Assembly (NCBI GenBank): GCA_035564555.1
Contig: DATMTS010000106.1
Location: 1 to 64,000 of the forward strand
Length of the DNA: 64,000 nt
Reading direction: 5' to 3'
Source: DATMTS01 sp035564555
Lineage (GTDB): Bacteria > Actinomycetota > Actinomycetes > Actinomycetales > Microbacteriaceae
Below, one piece after another: positions 7,606 through 16,530 of the stretch. Numbering within the stretch: position 1 is the stretch's first letter; every line of letters starts with the position of its first letter. The translations under genes were made by a program, and so were the position numbers. The notes beneath the pieces were generated by a model. It saw only the letters and a program-made list of their open reading frames with translations, did not search any database and was not told the origin of the DNA.

Positions 7606-8613
7606 GTGAGCGAGGCGACCTCATTAGAGCCGACGGAGAAGGCATCCGGTAAAGGTCGCGTCGCGGTCGTGTACAACCCGACCAAGAACGGCGTGCGCGC
7701 GCTGCGCGGCGCACTGGCGGCGGGAGCGAAACGGGCCGGATACCCGGAGCCGATCTGGTTGGAGACCACGGCGGAGGACCCCGGCAGAGGCATGGCAGCG
7801 GAGGCGGTGCGGCGCGGCGCGTCGGTCGTGGTCGCGGCGGGCGGCGACGGCACCGTGCGCGCGGCCGCCGGAGGTCTGCGCGGAACCGGGGTGGCACTCG
7901 GAATCGTGCCGGCGGGCACCGGCAATCTGCTGGCACGCAATCTCGCCCTGCCGCTCTCCGATGTCGAGCGTGCTGTCGAGATCGCCCTCGGCGGCGCCGA
8001 GCGCACGATCGACGTGGGCGTGGCCGAACTCACGCGCGCAGACGAGACGGTCGACGAAGACGTTTTCCTCGTGATGGCCGGACTAGGGGTCGACGCGGCG
8101 ATGTTCGCGAACACCTCCGATGCGCTGAAGGAGAAGCTGGGCTGGCTCGCGTATGTCGATGGGGGGATGCGTTCGCTGGTCACGTCGAAACGGGTGCGCA
8201 TCGAGTACACGGTCGAGGGCCGCGGACGGCACACGGCCCACGTCTCGACGATCCTCGCCGGCAACTGCGGCGCGCTGCCCGGAAACATCGAACTGATGCC
8301 CGACGCGAAGCTCGACGACGGAGAGCTCGATATCGCGATTCTGCAACCGCGCAGCATCTTCGGATGGCTGATGATCTGGCGCAAGGTCACGTGGGAGAAC
8401 CGGGTGCTACGGCGTAGCGCTCTGGGGCGGCAGTTCATCCAGTTCACCGGTGGTGACAAGAGCGGCATGCTCACCTACCTGCGCGGTCCCGGTGTGCAGG
8501 TCTCCGTCGACGACGAGCAGCCCGTCGAACTCGACGGTGACGGGTTCGGCATGGTGACCGGCATCCGCATGTGGGCGGATCCCGGTGCGCTGGTGGTCAG
8601 GGTTCCGCGCTAG
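7606..8613 (+). CDS. Diacylglycerol/lipid kinase (YegS/BmrU/DgkB type)
   Basis: A 335-residue soluble lipid kinase with the DAGK catalytic fold. It phosphorylates diacylglycerol or a related lipid with ATP at the membrane face. The N-terminal strand VAVVYNPTKNG leads to the nucleotide-binding AAGGDGTVRAAAGGL, the GTGNLLARNL motif and a C-terminal beta-sandwich. GTG at 7606 is preferred because a TACGGT -10 hexamer (7593-7598) sits 7 nt upstream, suggesting a leaderless message. An upstream in-frame codon at 7543 has no such support. The 3' end overlaps the convergent small membrane gene by 17 bp. Confidence 0.88.
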   Translation: MSEATSLEPTEKASGKGRVAVVYNPTKNGVRALRGALAAGAKRAGYPEPIWLETTAEDPGRGMAAEAVRRGASVVVAAGGDGTVRAAAGGLRGTGVALGIVPAGTGNLLARNLALPLSDVERAVEIALGGAERTIDVGVAELTRADETVDEDVFLVMAGLGVDAAMFANTSDALKEKLGWLAYVDGGMRSLVTSKRVRIEYTVEGRGRHTAHVSTILAGNCGALPGNIELMPDAKLDDGELDIAILQPRSIFGWLMIWRKVTWENRVLRRSALGRQFIQFTGGDKSGMLTYLRGPGVQVSVDDEQPVELDGDGFGMVTGIRMWADPGALVVRVPR

Positions 8614-8917
8614 GCCCCGTGTCCGGCTCCGTCTCAGTGCCTGTGGACCGACGCGCATGGACGACGAGCAGAAAGAAGGGCGCGACGGCGCAGGCGAAGC
8701 CCAGCGTGAACAGCACCGGCAGCACCTGGGTCACCGCCCAACCGATGATCATCGCGATCGGCACGCTGCCGTTCACGACGCTCGGATTGTTCTGACCACC
8801 CACCACGATGCCCACGCCCGCGATGCCGGCGACCAGCAGAGCCGCCGCGCAGTACCACAGCAGCACCGACACTCGCCGCACCCGAACCGACGAGGAGCGC
8901 CACATCGGCCGGGTCAT
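8597..8917 (-). CDS. Small two-helix membrane protein, function unknown
   Basis: A 106-residue protein with two hydrophobic helices: the first around residues 18-40 (VLLWYCAAALLVAGIAGVGI) and the second around 55-85 (IIGWAVTQVLPVLFTLGFA). The N-terminus is short and basic and the tail is acidic and low in complexity. No family is recognised. Its ATG at 8917 overlaps the stop of the upstream gene as ATGA, so the two are translationally coupled and probably act together at the membrane. Its 3' end overlaps the convergent lipid kinase gene. Confidence 0.75.
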   Translation of the reverse strand: MTRPMWRSSSVRVRRVSVLLWYCAAALLVAGIAGVGIVVGGQNNPSVVNGSVPIAMIIGWAVTQVLPVLFTLGFACAVAPFFLLVVHARRSTGTETEPDTGPSAEP

Positions 8918-9510
8918 GAGCCTGTGCCTGCTCTGGGCACCAGGATGCGAATGACCACGGCGCCGACGACGGTGCCGAATCCGACGAGCAGCGCGGGCGC
9001 AGACAGTTGCCATGCGAGCGAGGTCAGCAACAGCAACGGCAGGTCCCTCGGCGCGCTGTCGATCAGTTGCGCGTCGGTCCAGCTCGTGAACGTCACACAA
9101 GCCAGGCCCAGCAGGATCAAGCCCGTCCCGATGCCCGAGAGCACAGCGAGCGAACCACCGGCCCGACTTCGGATGAGCCGCGCATCCCCGGCGGGCTCGA
9201 CACGTTCCGGATCGTCGTCCCAACCGCCGGGTGCAGAGTTGTCTTCGAGTTGCCTGCGCTCCTCGAGTTGCCGGCGCTCCTCGAGCGACCGGCGTTCCTC
9301 CGGTGGTTCGCGCACCTCGGGGTGCTGACGCTCATCCGGCGGTTCGGGTCGGAGCGGGGCCGGCACGCGCGGAAGCGTCCGGGCGGATGCTCCCGTCGGA
9401 GCCACATGCGTAACGGACGTGTCGTCGCCGCGATATCCCCGCTGGAACCGGGGGTCGTGTCGCGAGTCGAACGGCGGCGCGTCTGGGTTCTGCCGACTGT
9501 TCTCTGGCAT
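8914..9510 (-). CDS. Membrane protein with charged repeat-rich N-terminus, unknown
   Basis: A 198-residue protein. The first 110 residues are hydrophilic, Pro/Arg/Glu-rich and contain a short tandem repeat (EERRSLEERRQLEERRQLE), encoded by three imperfect 18-nt units at about 9240-9300. Two membrane helices follow: about residues 120-142 (LAVLSGIGTGLILLGLACVT) and 165-190. The repeat region is predicted to be helical or disordered and cytoplasmic. The start at 9510 has a strong GAGGAGGAC ribosome-binding site. It is coupled to the next small membrane protein by a 4-bp overlap and lies 38 bp after pheA. No function can be assigned. Confidence 0.75.
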   Translation of the reverse strand: MPENSRQNPDAPPFDSRHDPRFQRGYRGDDTSVTHVAPTGASARTLPRVPAPLRPEPPDERQHPEVREPPEERRSLEERRQLEERRQLEDNSAPGGWDDDPERVEPAGDARLIRSRAGGSLAVLSGIGTGLILLGLACVTFTSWTDAQLIDSAPRDLPLLLLTSLAWQLSAPALLVGFGTVVGAVVIRILVPRAGTGS

Positions 9511-9548
9511 CCCGTCCTCCTCGACGTCACTTCGAATCCGCCCGAAAA

Positions 9549-10523
9549 TCAGCCCTCCGGCTCGCCGGAGAGCAGTCCGGTCAGCCAGTCGCGCGCCTCG
9601 ATGAACACCTCGTCGGCGAAGCGCGGATCGAACTCGATCCGCTGCTCGTCGGCCCGTGGATAGGAGCCGAGGAAGACGATGCGGGGGCTGAAACGGTAAA
9701 GTCCGAGCAGCGCGTCGGCCACTCGCTCGTCGCGGATGTGGCCGTCGACGTCGATCACGAAGCGGTACCGGCCGAGCTCGTCGCCGATCGGCCTCGACTC
9801 GATGAGGCTCAGGTTCACGCCGCGCGTGGCGAACTGCTCGAGCAGCTCGAGCAGCGTTCCGGCCCGGTCGCTGGGCAGCTCGGCGATGATGCTGGTCTTG
9901 TCGGCGCCCGTGGCGGCCGGAATCGATCGCGAGCGCGACACCAGGGCGAACCGGGTCACCGCGTTCGGGTTGTCGATGATGCCCTCCGCGAGCACCACGA
10001 GGTCGTGATGATCGAGGATCGTGGGCGGTGCGATCGCGGCATCGGCCACGTTCGCCGGAGCGCCGGCGTCATCGACCTGCAGCAGCGACGCAGCTGCAGC
10101 CACGTTGCTCGCCGCCGGGATCTGATCATGGCTGGGCAGGTTGGCGTTGAGCCAGCCGTGGCACTGCGCGTAGGCGACCGGATGCGCCGTGATCGTCTTC
10201 ACGTCGGCGAGGGTCGTGCCCGGACGGGCGACGAGCACGAATCCGACGGGCACGAGGTACTCGCCGATGATCCGGAGGCCCGGAACCGTGGCGAGGGCGT
10301 CCTGAGCGACCGAGACGCCTCCCTCGATCGAGTTCTCGATCGCGATCATCGCGGCCACGCTGCGGCCGGTCACCACGTCGTCGAGCGCTTCGCCGACGTT
10401 GTTGACCGAGCGCCAAGGCTTGCCCTGGGCCTGCGGAACCTGCGCGAGTGCGGCCTCGGTGAACGTGCCGCTCGGGCCGAGAAAGCTGTACGGCTCGGCG
10501 TTCGGCTGCGTGTCGTCCACCAT
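9549..10523 (-). CDS. pheA: Prephenate dehydratase
   Basis: A 324-residue cytoplasmic enzyme that converts prephenate to phenylpyruvate in phenylalanine synthesis. The N-terminal dehydratase domain starts YSFLGPSGTFTEAAL and contains the IAIENSIEGGV and MIAIENS-type segments; the catalytic TRF-like motif appears as AVTRFALVSR. The C-terminal ACT domain (about 205-285) has the effector motif SLIESRPIGD, so feedback inhibition by phenylalanine is expected. It is monofunctional, with no chorismate mutase domain. ATG at 10523 lies 6 nt after TAGGCT (10530-10535, minus strand), indicating a leaderless transcript. It is divergent from pgm with only 35 bp between the start codons. Confidence 0.95.
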   Translation of the reverse strand: MVDDTQPNAEPYSFLGPSGTFTEAALAQVPQAQGKPWRSVNNVGEALDDVVTGRSVAAMIAIENSIEGGVSVAQDALATVPGLRIIGEYLVPVGFVLVARPGTTLADVKTITAHPVAYAQCHGWLNANLPSHDQIPAASNVAAAASLLQVDDAGAPANVADAAIAPPTILDHHDLVVLAEGIIDNPNAVTRFALVSRSRSIPAATGADKTSIIAELPSDRAGTLLELLEQFATRGVNLSLIESRPIGDELGRYRFVIDVDGHIRDERVADALLGLYRFSPRIVFLGSYPRADEQRIEFDPRFADEVFIEARDWLTGLLSGEPEG

Positions 10524-10529
10524 GCCGAA

Positions 10530-10551
10530 AGCCTACCGGCAGTGACAGACT
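10530..10551. promoter_or_regulatory. Divergent leaderless promoters of pheA and pgm
   Basis: Two -10 hexamers sit back to back: TAGGCT on the minus strand (10530-10535), 6 nt before the pheA ATG, and CAGACT on the plus strand (10546-10551), 7 nt before the pgm ATG. The 35-bp gap leaves no space for Shine-Dalgarno leaders, so both messages should begin at or next to the start codon. Confidence 0.55.
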
Positions 10552-10558
10552 GAGCAGC

Positions 10559-12175
10559 ATGAACGAGCGAGCTGGGACGCAGGCACAAGCATCCGATCTG
10601 ATCGACGTCAGGGAGTTGGTGCGCGCCTACTACGGTCTGAACCCGGATGTCTCGGTGCCGGAACAGCGCGTGGTGTTCGGCACGTCCGGTCACCGCGGCA
10701 GTGCGTTCGACACGGCGTTCAATGAGGACCACATCGCCGCCGTCACGCAGGCGATCGTCGATTACCGCACGGCTCAAGGCACCACCGGCCCACTGTTCAT
10801 CGGTGCCGACACGCACGGCTTGAGCGCGCCCGCGCAGACCACGGCCCTCGAGGTGCTCGTGGGCAACGGCGTGCAGGTGCTCGTCGACGAGCACGACGGC
10901 TACACCCCGACCCCGGCCGTGAGCCACGCCATCATCGCCTACAACCGCGCCGACTCGAGCCGGCAGGCCGACGGGATCGTCGTCACGCCGAGCCACAACC
11001 CGCCCCGCGACGGGGGCTTCAAATACAATCCGCCGCACGGCGGCCCCGCCGATTCGGATGCCACGAGCTGGATCGCGAATCGTGCGAACGAGCTCATCGC
11101 AGACGGCCTGCGCGGTGTGAACCGTGCGGAGCCGACCGGAGTCGACACCTACGACTTCCGGCGGCACTACGTCGCCGACCTCGAGAACATCATCGACATC
11201 GAGGCGATCAAGAAGGCCGGCGTGAGAATCGGCGCGGATCCGCTCGGCGGCGCGTCGGTGCATTACTGGGAGGAGATCCGGGATCACTACGGACTCGACC
11301 TGACGGTCGTGAACCCCTCGGTCGACCCGGCCTGGGGTTTCATGACGCTGGATTGGGACGGCAAGATCCGGATGGATCCCTCGAGCAGCTCTGCGATGGC
11401 ATCCGTGCTGAAGCACAAGGACGACTTCGACGTGCTCACCGGCAACGACGCCGACGCCGATCGACATGGCATCGTGACGCCCGACGGCGGCCTGATGAAC
11501 CCGAACCACTACCTCGCCGTCGCGATCGACTACCTGTACACGCATCGCCCGGGGTGGCGTGCGGATGCCGCGGTGGGCAAGACTCTCGTCTCGTCATCGA
11601 TCATCGACCGGGTCGCCGAATCGTTGGGCCGGCGGCTGTGGGAGGTTCCCGTCGGGTTCAAATGGTTCGTGCCCGGCCTTGTCGACGGCTCCGTCGGTTT
11701 CGGCGGCGAGGAGAGCGCGGGCGCGAGCTTCCTGCGCAAAGACGGCACGGCGTGGACGACCGACAAAGACGGCGTCCTGCTCGCGCTGCTCGCGGCCGAG
11801 ATCATCGCGGTCACCGGCAAGAGCCCCTCGCGGCTCTACCGCGAATTGACCGAACGGTTCGGTGACCCGGTGTACGAGCGGGTGGACGCCGCCGCGACGA
11901 AGGAGCAGAAGGCGAGGCTCGGCAAACTGGACGGCAACTCGATCCAGGCGACGGAACTGGCGGGCGAGGCGATCATCGCGAAGCTGTCGCGCGCACCGGG
12001 CAACGATGCGGCGATCGGTGGCGTGAAGGTCGTGACCGAGAACGCCTGGTTCGCCGCCCGGCCTTCCGGCACCGAAGACGTCTACAAGATCTACGCGGAA
12101 TCGTTCAAAGGCGCCGAGCACCTGAAGCAGGTGCAGGCAGAGGCGAAGCTGATCGTCGACGCGGCGCTCGGCTGA
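10559..12175 (+). CDS. pgm: Phosphoglucomutase (alpha-D-glucose specific)
   Basis: A 538-residue alpha-D-phosphohexomutase that interconverts glucose 1-phosphate and glucose 6-phosphate. It links glycogen and cell-wall sugar nucleotides to glycolysis. Visible landmarks are the N-terminal FGTSGHRGSAFD, the phosphoserine loop VVTPSHNPPRDGG, the metal-binding loop TGNDADADRHG, the sugar-binding GGEESAGASF, and the C-terminal phosphate-binding RPSGTEDVYK. Length and domain order match the Pgm (not ManB/GlmM) type. Start ATG at 10559 follows a -10 hexamer by 7 nt without a ribosome-binding site. Confidence 0.96.
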   Translation: MNERAGTQAQASDLIDVRELVRAYYGLNPDVSVPEQRVVFGTSGHRGSAFDTAFNEDHIAAVTQAIVDYRTAQGTTGPLFIGADTHGLSAPAQTTALEVLVGNGVQVLVDEHDGYTPTPAVSHAIIAYNRADSSRQADGIVVTPSHNPPRDGGFKYNPPHGGPADSDATSWIANRANELIADGLRGVNRAEPTGVDTYDFRRHYVADLENIIDIEAIKKAGVRIGADPLGGASVHYWEEIRDHYGLDLTVVNPSVDPAWGFMTLDWDGKIRMDPSSSSAMASVLKHKDDFDVLTGNDADADRHGIVTPDGGLMNPNHYLAVAIDYLYTHRPGWRADAAVGKTLVSSSIIDRVAESLGRRLWEVPVGFKWFVPGLVDGSVGFGGEESAGASFLRKDGTAWTTDKDGVLLALLAAEIIAVTGKSPSRLYRELTERFGDPVYERVDAAATKEQKARLGKLDGNSIQATELAGEAIIAKLSRAPGNDAAIGGVKVVTENAWFAARPSGTEDVYKIYAESFKGAEHLKQVQAEAKLIVDAALG

Positions 12176-12266
12176 GCGCTGTCCGCCGCCTGGCCGCCTC
12201 CCGCTCGTCGAGAAGGCAGCGAGGAGGCGCAGCCGTCTCGAGGCCCTCTGCGAACTCAGGTCCGGA

Positions 12267-12310
12267 GGTCTCGCTACGCCCGCCGCGCGACCTGCTCGGC
12301 CAGCGAGACC
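12267..12310. repeat. Imperfect palindrome, repeat-family-like element
   Basis: GGTCTCGCT (12267-12275) is repeated inverted as AGCGAGACC (12302-12310), with a GC-rich partly symmetric middle. Similar short palindromes that begin GGTCTCG are dispersed in many Microbacteriaceae genomes (from general knowledge). Here it sits between convergent pgm and the VanY gene and could also terminate transcription. The rest of 12176-12313 shows only related fragments (CTCGTCGAGAAGG, GTCTCGAGG). Confidence 0.45.
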
Positions 12311-12313
12311 GCG

Positions 12314-13258
12314 CTACCGATAGGTCGTGCCGCCGGGCACGCCGAAGAACTCCTCCAGCGTCGTCACATGCCGCCGGCGCATCTCGGCCGCCAGCGCCGT
12401 TCCGACGTAGCGGAAGTGCCACGGCTCGTAGGTGAAACCGGTCACCGCCACCTTGTCGGCCGGATAGCGCAACAGGAATCCGAACCGCCAGGCGTTCGCT
12501 GCCAGCCATTCACCCTGTCGCGTGGTGCCGAAGCAGGCCGCCAGCGAGCAGTCGGCCGGAACGGCGCTGATGTCGACGGCGAGGCCGGTCTGATGCTCGC
12601 TGTGCCCCGGCCGGGCCGTGTCGGTGTCGGCGAACGCGCGTCCGTGCTCAGTGACGTCTTCGTCGTACACGGCGACCTGCGTGCGGTACGAGCGGTACGC
12701 GCTCTGCACCGAGAAGCCCAACCCGGCTTTGCGGCCGGCCGAGAACATGACGGTGATCGCAGCAGCGACCTCGCTGCGCATGGGCTGCCCGTTCACGTTG
12801 GGCACATCGGGAAGAACGAGGTGCTGCGGCACGTAGCCGAGCGGTGAGAGTGCACGCGACTTGTTCACCACGACCCAGATGCTCGCGGGGTCGACTATCG
12901 AGTGCGCAGAAGAGTCGAACGCCGGATCCGTTGCGCCGGGCGGCACGGCCGTGCCCGTCGGCGCGGGTACGCCCTCCTGCGGCGGCTGCACACCGGTCGG
13001 GCCGTGGTCTTCCGGGTGCGTGCGCCCTGGCTCGGGGGAAGCCGCCTGACTCACCCGCGTGCCGGTTGCCGCCGGAGTCGACTCGCCTCCTGTGAGAGCG
13101 CTCGACCGCGTCGTCGTGCTAGGACCGCCGGGCGGAACCGCGGAAGAGGAGCATCCGGCGATCACCGCTGCGGTCGCCAGAGCGAGCCCGAGCGCCGTTG
13201 CATGCCGGAGCATCCCGGCGCGCGGCGTCTGCGATGCTGCATGGCGACCACGACCCAT
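12314..13258 (-). CDS. VanY-type D-alanyl-D-alanine carboxypeptidase lipoprotein (peptidase M15B)
   Basis: A 314-residue exported lipoprotein. A signal peptide ends in the lipobox VIAGCSSS, followed by a Ser/Thr/Pro-rich linker to about residue 125. The zinc peptidase domain carries SAYRSYRTQVAVY, the metal-binding RPGHSEHQTGLAVDIS (His and Asp ligands) and EPWHFRYVG (His ligand). Such enzymes trim the terminal D-Ala of peptidoglycan stems in the cell wall. ATG at 13258 is preferred over the ATG at 13270 because TATGCT (13266-13271, minus strand) lies 7 nt upstream and would make a leaderless message. It shows no linkage to vancomycin resistance genes. Confidence 0.9.
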   Translation of the reverse strand: MGRGRHAASQTPRAGMLRHATALGLALATAAVIAGCSSSAVPPGGPSTTTRSSALTGGESTPAATGTRVSQAASPEPGRTHPEDHGPTGVQPPQEGVPAPTGTAVPPGATDPAFDSSAHSIVDPASIWVVVNKSRALSPLGYVPQHLVLPDVPNVNGQPMRSEVAAAITVMFSAGRKAGLGFSVQSAYRSYRTQVAVYDEDVTEHGRAFADTDTARPGHSEHQTGLAVDISAVPADCSLAACFGTTRQGEWLAANAWRFGFLLRYPADKVAVTGFTYEPWHFRYVGTALAAEMRRRHVTTLEEFFGVPGGTTYR

Positions 13259-13312
13259 GTCGATGAGCATAGGCCGCCGAGTGCCGGTGCGCTGCAGAGG
13301 CCGGCGTACGAA

Positions 13313-14212
13313 TCAGCGGGTCAGGTGCCAGATGTGGCCACCGGCACCGGGATGCTGCTTGGTGATGGTCATGTCGAGGTCGCGGAAGGCGTAGTCGTCG
13401 TTGTGGCTGGCGAAGCTGATCAGGATCTTGCCGTTCACGTGGGTGATCCTGTCCACGACCTCGATGTGGTCGCGGTAGCCGTCGTCAGCCCATTCGAACA
13501 CGCCGATGTCGCCGAGCGCGACCTTGGCGCGATCGGCCTGGCTGAAGCTCAGCTTCTCGAGACCGAGGGTCGAGGCGTTCTTCGCCAGGTAATCGTCGAA
13601 CGCGGGAACGTAGCCCCACGAAGGGCTCCAGGATGCCGCCGCGTCATGGTTGTACCAGGCGTCCGTCATCTTCCAGCCTCGGGCGACGAGCGTCTGGCTG
13701 GCGAAGTTGGCGCAGTCGCCGCCGAGCGGGTTGAGATCGCCGTACTGGGCGGTGTTGTAGTTCTTCCAGTGCGCGAGTGCGTATTGCATCTGGCTCGCGA
13801 CACCGGGTGCGCTCACGTTTCGGTAGCCGCCTGCGACGCTCGCCACGATCTTGCCGCGCTTGTCGAGCAGGGTGACATCCACCTTCGCGGGCTGGTAGTC
13901 CATCGCGGCCGGAGCCATCACGGTGACCTTCGTCGGTGTCGCCGTACGCACGGCCACGGTCTGAGTGCCGAACCTCACTGAGGCGACGTTCTGAAGGGCG
14001 GTGCCGGCGATCGAGACCGTCGGGGTCTGGATGACGGACGCGGTCGCCGGCTTGAGGCTGCTGACCGAGGGTGCCGCCTCCGATGCGGGCCCGGTCCGGC
14101 GCTGCGCCGCGTCCTGCTGATCGGATGCCGCCGGCCCGGAGGTGCATGCGGTGAGTGCTGCGACCACAAGGGTTGCGGCGAGGATGACGAGAGGCGTTCG
14201 AGACCGAGGCAT
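13313..14212 (-). CDS. Exported lipoprotein with putative amidase (amidase_6-like) domain
   Basis: A 299-residue lipoprotein. The signal peptide ends with AALTACTSG (lipidated Cys). After a linker, an Ig-like IPT/TIG-type stretch (about 55-135, SVIQTPTVSIAGTALQNVAS) precedes a C-terminal domain with GGDCANFASQTL (probable catalytic Cys) and a later conserved histidine segment (YRDHIEVVDRI). This resembles the putative amidase domain found in secreted wall-associated proteins, related to NlpC/CHAP cysteine hydrolases. A role in peptidoglycan or peptide amide cleavage is inferred. Start ATG at 14212; TAGGCT lies 11 nt upstream, giving a very short leader. It neighbours the VanY lipoprotein on the same strand. 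Confidence 0.75.
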   Translation of the reverse strand: MPRSRTPLVILAATLVVAALTACTSGPAASDQQDAAQRRTGPASEAAPSVSSLKPATASVIQTPTVSIAGTALQNVASVRFGTQTVAVRTATPTKVTVMAPAAMDYQPAKVDVTLLDKRGKIVASVAGGYRNVSAPGVASQMQYALAHWKNYNTAQYGDLNPLGGDCANFASQTLVARGWKMTDAWYNHDAAASWSPSWGYVPAFDDYLAKNASTLGLEKLSFSQADRAKVALGDIGVFEWADDGYRDHIEVVDRITHVNGKILISFASHNDDYAFRDLDMTITKQHPGAGGHIWHLTR

Positions 14213-14331
14213 AACGTCGATGGAGCCTAGAGGCGCCACCTGTGCATCGGCTCCACAGCGTGGACAAGGAGGAATGCCAGCGCAGTCCGTTCGCCGATTG
14301 CGAACAGGAGCACCTCCTGCTATGGCTCACG

Positions 14332-14360
14332 TTGCCGCAACAGCATTCGAGGTGTAACTT
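14332..14360 (+). promoter_or_regulatory. Sigma-70-type promoter of the DHA2 exporter
   Basis: TTGCCG (14332-14337) and TAACTT (14355-14360) are separated by exactly 17 bp, predicting transcription from about 14367 and an 80-nt leader before the ATG. The leader includes a T-rich stretch (ATTTTTT) and ends with GAGGA near the start. No clear regulator site is visible in 14240-14330. Confidence 0.55.
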
Positions 14361-14445
14361 TGCAGTCTCCGCAATTTTTTCAGAGCCAACGACGGCGGTC
14401 GCCGTCCCTTTCGGCTTCCTCCCCTTCTCTCGCAACCGAGGACCC

Positions 14446-16467
14446 ATGTCAAGCGCAGAAGCAGCACCCACCCAATCCGCCGTATCCGGCGCGCCCGTCA
14501 TGACCCACCGGATGATCCTCTTCGTGATCTTCGGACTCATGGCGGGCATGTTCCTCTCCGCCCTCGATCAGACCGTCGTCGGTACGGCCATCCGCACCAT
14601 CGGCGACGACCTGCACGGTCTGAGCCTTCAAGCATGGGTGACGACGGCGTACCTGATCGTCTCCACCATTGCGACGCCGATCTACGGCAAGCTCTCCGAC
14701 ATCTTCGGACGGCGGCCGCTGTTCATCTTCGCCATCGTCGTGTTCATCGTCGGCTCCATCCTCGCCAGCTTCTCCTCGTCGATGATCGAACTCGCGGTGT
14801 TCCGCGCCGTCCAAGGTCTGGGTGCCGGCGGCCTCATGTCGATGCCGCTGGCGATCATGGGCGACATGCTCGCGCCGCGGGAGCGCGCCAAATACCAGGG
14901 GTACTTCCTCGCGGTCTTCGGCATTTCCAGCGTCGTCGGCCCGCTGGTCGGCGGCCTGTTCGCCGGCGCGAGCCAGATCCTGTGGATCGACGGCTGGCGC
15001 TGGGTCTTCCTGATCAACGTGCCGATCGGCCTGATCGCGCTGGCCATGGTGCTGCGCTTCCTGCACCTGCCGAAGATGCAGCGCCACTCGGTTCGCATCG
15101 ACTGGTGGGGTGCCGCGGCGGTCATCGTCGCTCTCGTGCCGCTGCTGCTGGTGGCCGAAGAGGGCCAGACCTGGGGCTGGGGGAGCTTCAACGCGATCGC
15201 GTGCTATGTGGTCGGCGCCATCGGCGCCATCGCCTTCATCGTGATCGAGATGCTGATGAAGGACGACGCGCTCATCCCGATGAAGCTGTTCCGCAACTCG
15301 ACGTTCTCGATGGCCACGGTCATCGGCGTGCTCGTCGGTTTCGGCATGTTCGGCGCCATGATGACGATCCCGCTCTACCTGCAGATCGTGCTGGGCTCCA
15401 CGCCGACCGAGAGCGGCTTCCAGATGCTGCCGATGATCCTCGGTCTGATGATCGCCTCGATCGCCTCCGGCCAGCTGATCGCGCGCACCGGACGCTACCG
15501 GATGTTCCCGATCCTCGGCACCGCTCTGCTGTCGGGCGGATTCCTCTACCTCACCTTCTTGAAGTACGACTCGTCGTACTGGTTCGTCGCCGGCGCCATG
15601 CTGCTGATCGGCCTCGGTCTCGGCCAGTTGATGCAGACGCTGACGATCGCGAGCCAGAACTCGGTCGGCCTGCGCGACATGGGCGTGGCCACGAGCTCGT
15701 CGACGTTCTTCCGTCAGATCGGTGGAACGCTGGGAACGGCCGTGCTCGTTTCGCTGCTCTTCACGGTGATCCCCGGGAACATCCAGACCTCGCTCGGCGA
15801 TCAGGCGACGCTGAAGAGCGCCCTGAACGCTGCGATGACGCCGTCGGTCGCGGGTGCGCCGGAGAACAAGAAGATCATGGACATGATCTACGGCAAGATC
15901 GTCGGCCCGGTCGAGAAGGGCGCCCAGGCCAGGGCGCACAAGGCCGCTGTCGCGCAACTCGTGCAGCAGGGCGTTCCTCAGGATGTCGCGGCGAGCAAGG
16001 TGCCGACGACGCCGCTGGACTTCTCGAAGCAGTCGGTGCGCACGCAGGTGATCGACCAGGTCGCCCCGTCGATCGAGAAGAAGCTCACCGGGTCCGGTGG
16101 TGGTGCTTCCCTCGGTGGAAGCAGTGCGATCAACGACACGTCGTTCCTCAACAACGCGGACAAGCGCCTCACGAAGCCGTTCCTCGTCGGATTCGACGCC
16201 TCCGCCGTGCAGATCTACTGGGTCGCGCTGATGGTCGTGTTGCTCGCGTTCGTGCTGACCTGGTTCTTCAAGACGCCCCCGCTGCGCGCGAAGTCCGCTT
16301 TGCAGGAGGCCGCAGACGATGAGGCGCTGCTCGCGAAGCAGGCCGCGGACGAGATGGGGGCGCTCGTGGAGTCGAACGCCGACACCTCCGGCGTTCCGGT
16401 GCAGACGACGCTGCACTCCGAGTCGGCCCGATCGGCTCCGCGTCGGCACACCCCCTCGGACGCCTAA
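14446..16467 (+). CDS. MFS multidrug exporter, DHA2 (14-TM, EmrB/QacA) family
   Basis: A 673-residue inner-membrane drug:proton antiporter. The N-terminal helix contains the DHA2 signature LSALDQTVVGTAIRTI. Motif A is YGKLSDIFGRRPLF between TM2 and TM3, and the antiporter motif C appears as a Gly/Pro-rich helix 5 (GISSVVGPLVGGLFA). About 130 residues between the last two helices (roughly 455-590, DMIYGKIVGPVEKGAQ...) form a long extracytoplasmic loop, typical of actinobacterial members. The cytoplasmic C-tail is acidic. ATG at 14446 has GAGGA upstream; the open frame beyond it lacks coding character. Its substrate is unknown. A strong hairpin terminator follows. Confidence 0.9.
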   Translation: MSSAEAAPTQSAVSGAPVMTHRMILFVIFGLMAGMFLSALDQTVVGTAIRTIGDDLHGLSLQAWVTTAYLIVSTIATPIYGKLSDIFGRRPLFIFAIVVFIVGSILASFSSSMIELAVFRAVQGLGAGGLMSMPLAIMGDMLAPRERAKYQGYFLAVFGISSVVGPLVGGLFAGASQILWIDGWRWVFLINVPIGLIALAMVLRFLHLPKMQRHSVRIDWWGAAAVIVALVPLLLVAEEGQTWGWGSFNAIACYVVGAIGAIAFIVIEMLMKDDALIPMKLFRNSTFSMATVIGVLVGFGMFGAMMTIPLYLQIVLGSTPTESGFQMLPMILGLMIASIASGQLIARTGRYRMFPILGTALLSGGFLYLTFLKYDSSYWFVAGAMLLIGLGLGQLMQTLTIASQNSVGLRDMGVATSSSTFFRQIGGTLGTAVLVSLLFTVIPGNIQTSLGDQATLKSALNAAMTPSVAGAPENKKIMDMIYGKIVGPVEKGAQARAHKAAVAQLVQQGVPQDVAASKVPTTPLDFSKQSVRTQVIDQVAPSIEKKLTGSGGGASLGGSSAINDTSFLNNADKRLTKPFLVGFDASAVQIYWVALMVVLLAFVLTWFFKTPPLRAKSALQEAADDEALLAKQAADEMGALVESNADTSGVPVQTTLHSESARSAPRRHTPSDA

Positions 16468-16479
16468 GCGCCCCGGCCG

Positions 16480-16527
16480 GCCGTCGGCGGTGGGCGCGTT
16501 CCCTCGGAAGCGCCCGCCGCCGACGGC
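16480..16527. terminator. Strong bidirectional hairpin terminator
   Basis: An 18-bp stem (16480-16497 with 16510-16527, one G-T pair) encloses a 12-nt loop. It occupies the whole gap between the convergent exporter and methyltransferase genes. There is little T-run on either side, so it may rely on stem stability, as is common in high-GC actinobacteria. Confidence 0.75.
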
Positions 16528-16530
16528 TCG

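Noticed and set aside
12314..13258. VanY homologue as evidence of vancomycin resistance
   Set aside because: There are no vanHAX or vanRS genes; M15B lipoproteins are common wall-remodelling enzymes.
14449..16449. Long antisense frame opposite the DHA2 exporter
   Set aside because: It is an Arg/His/Asp-rich shadow caused by high GC at third positions, with no motif or ribosome-binding site.
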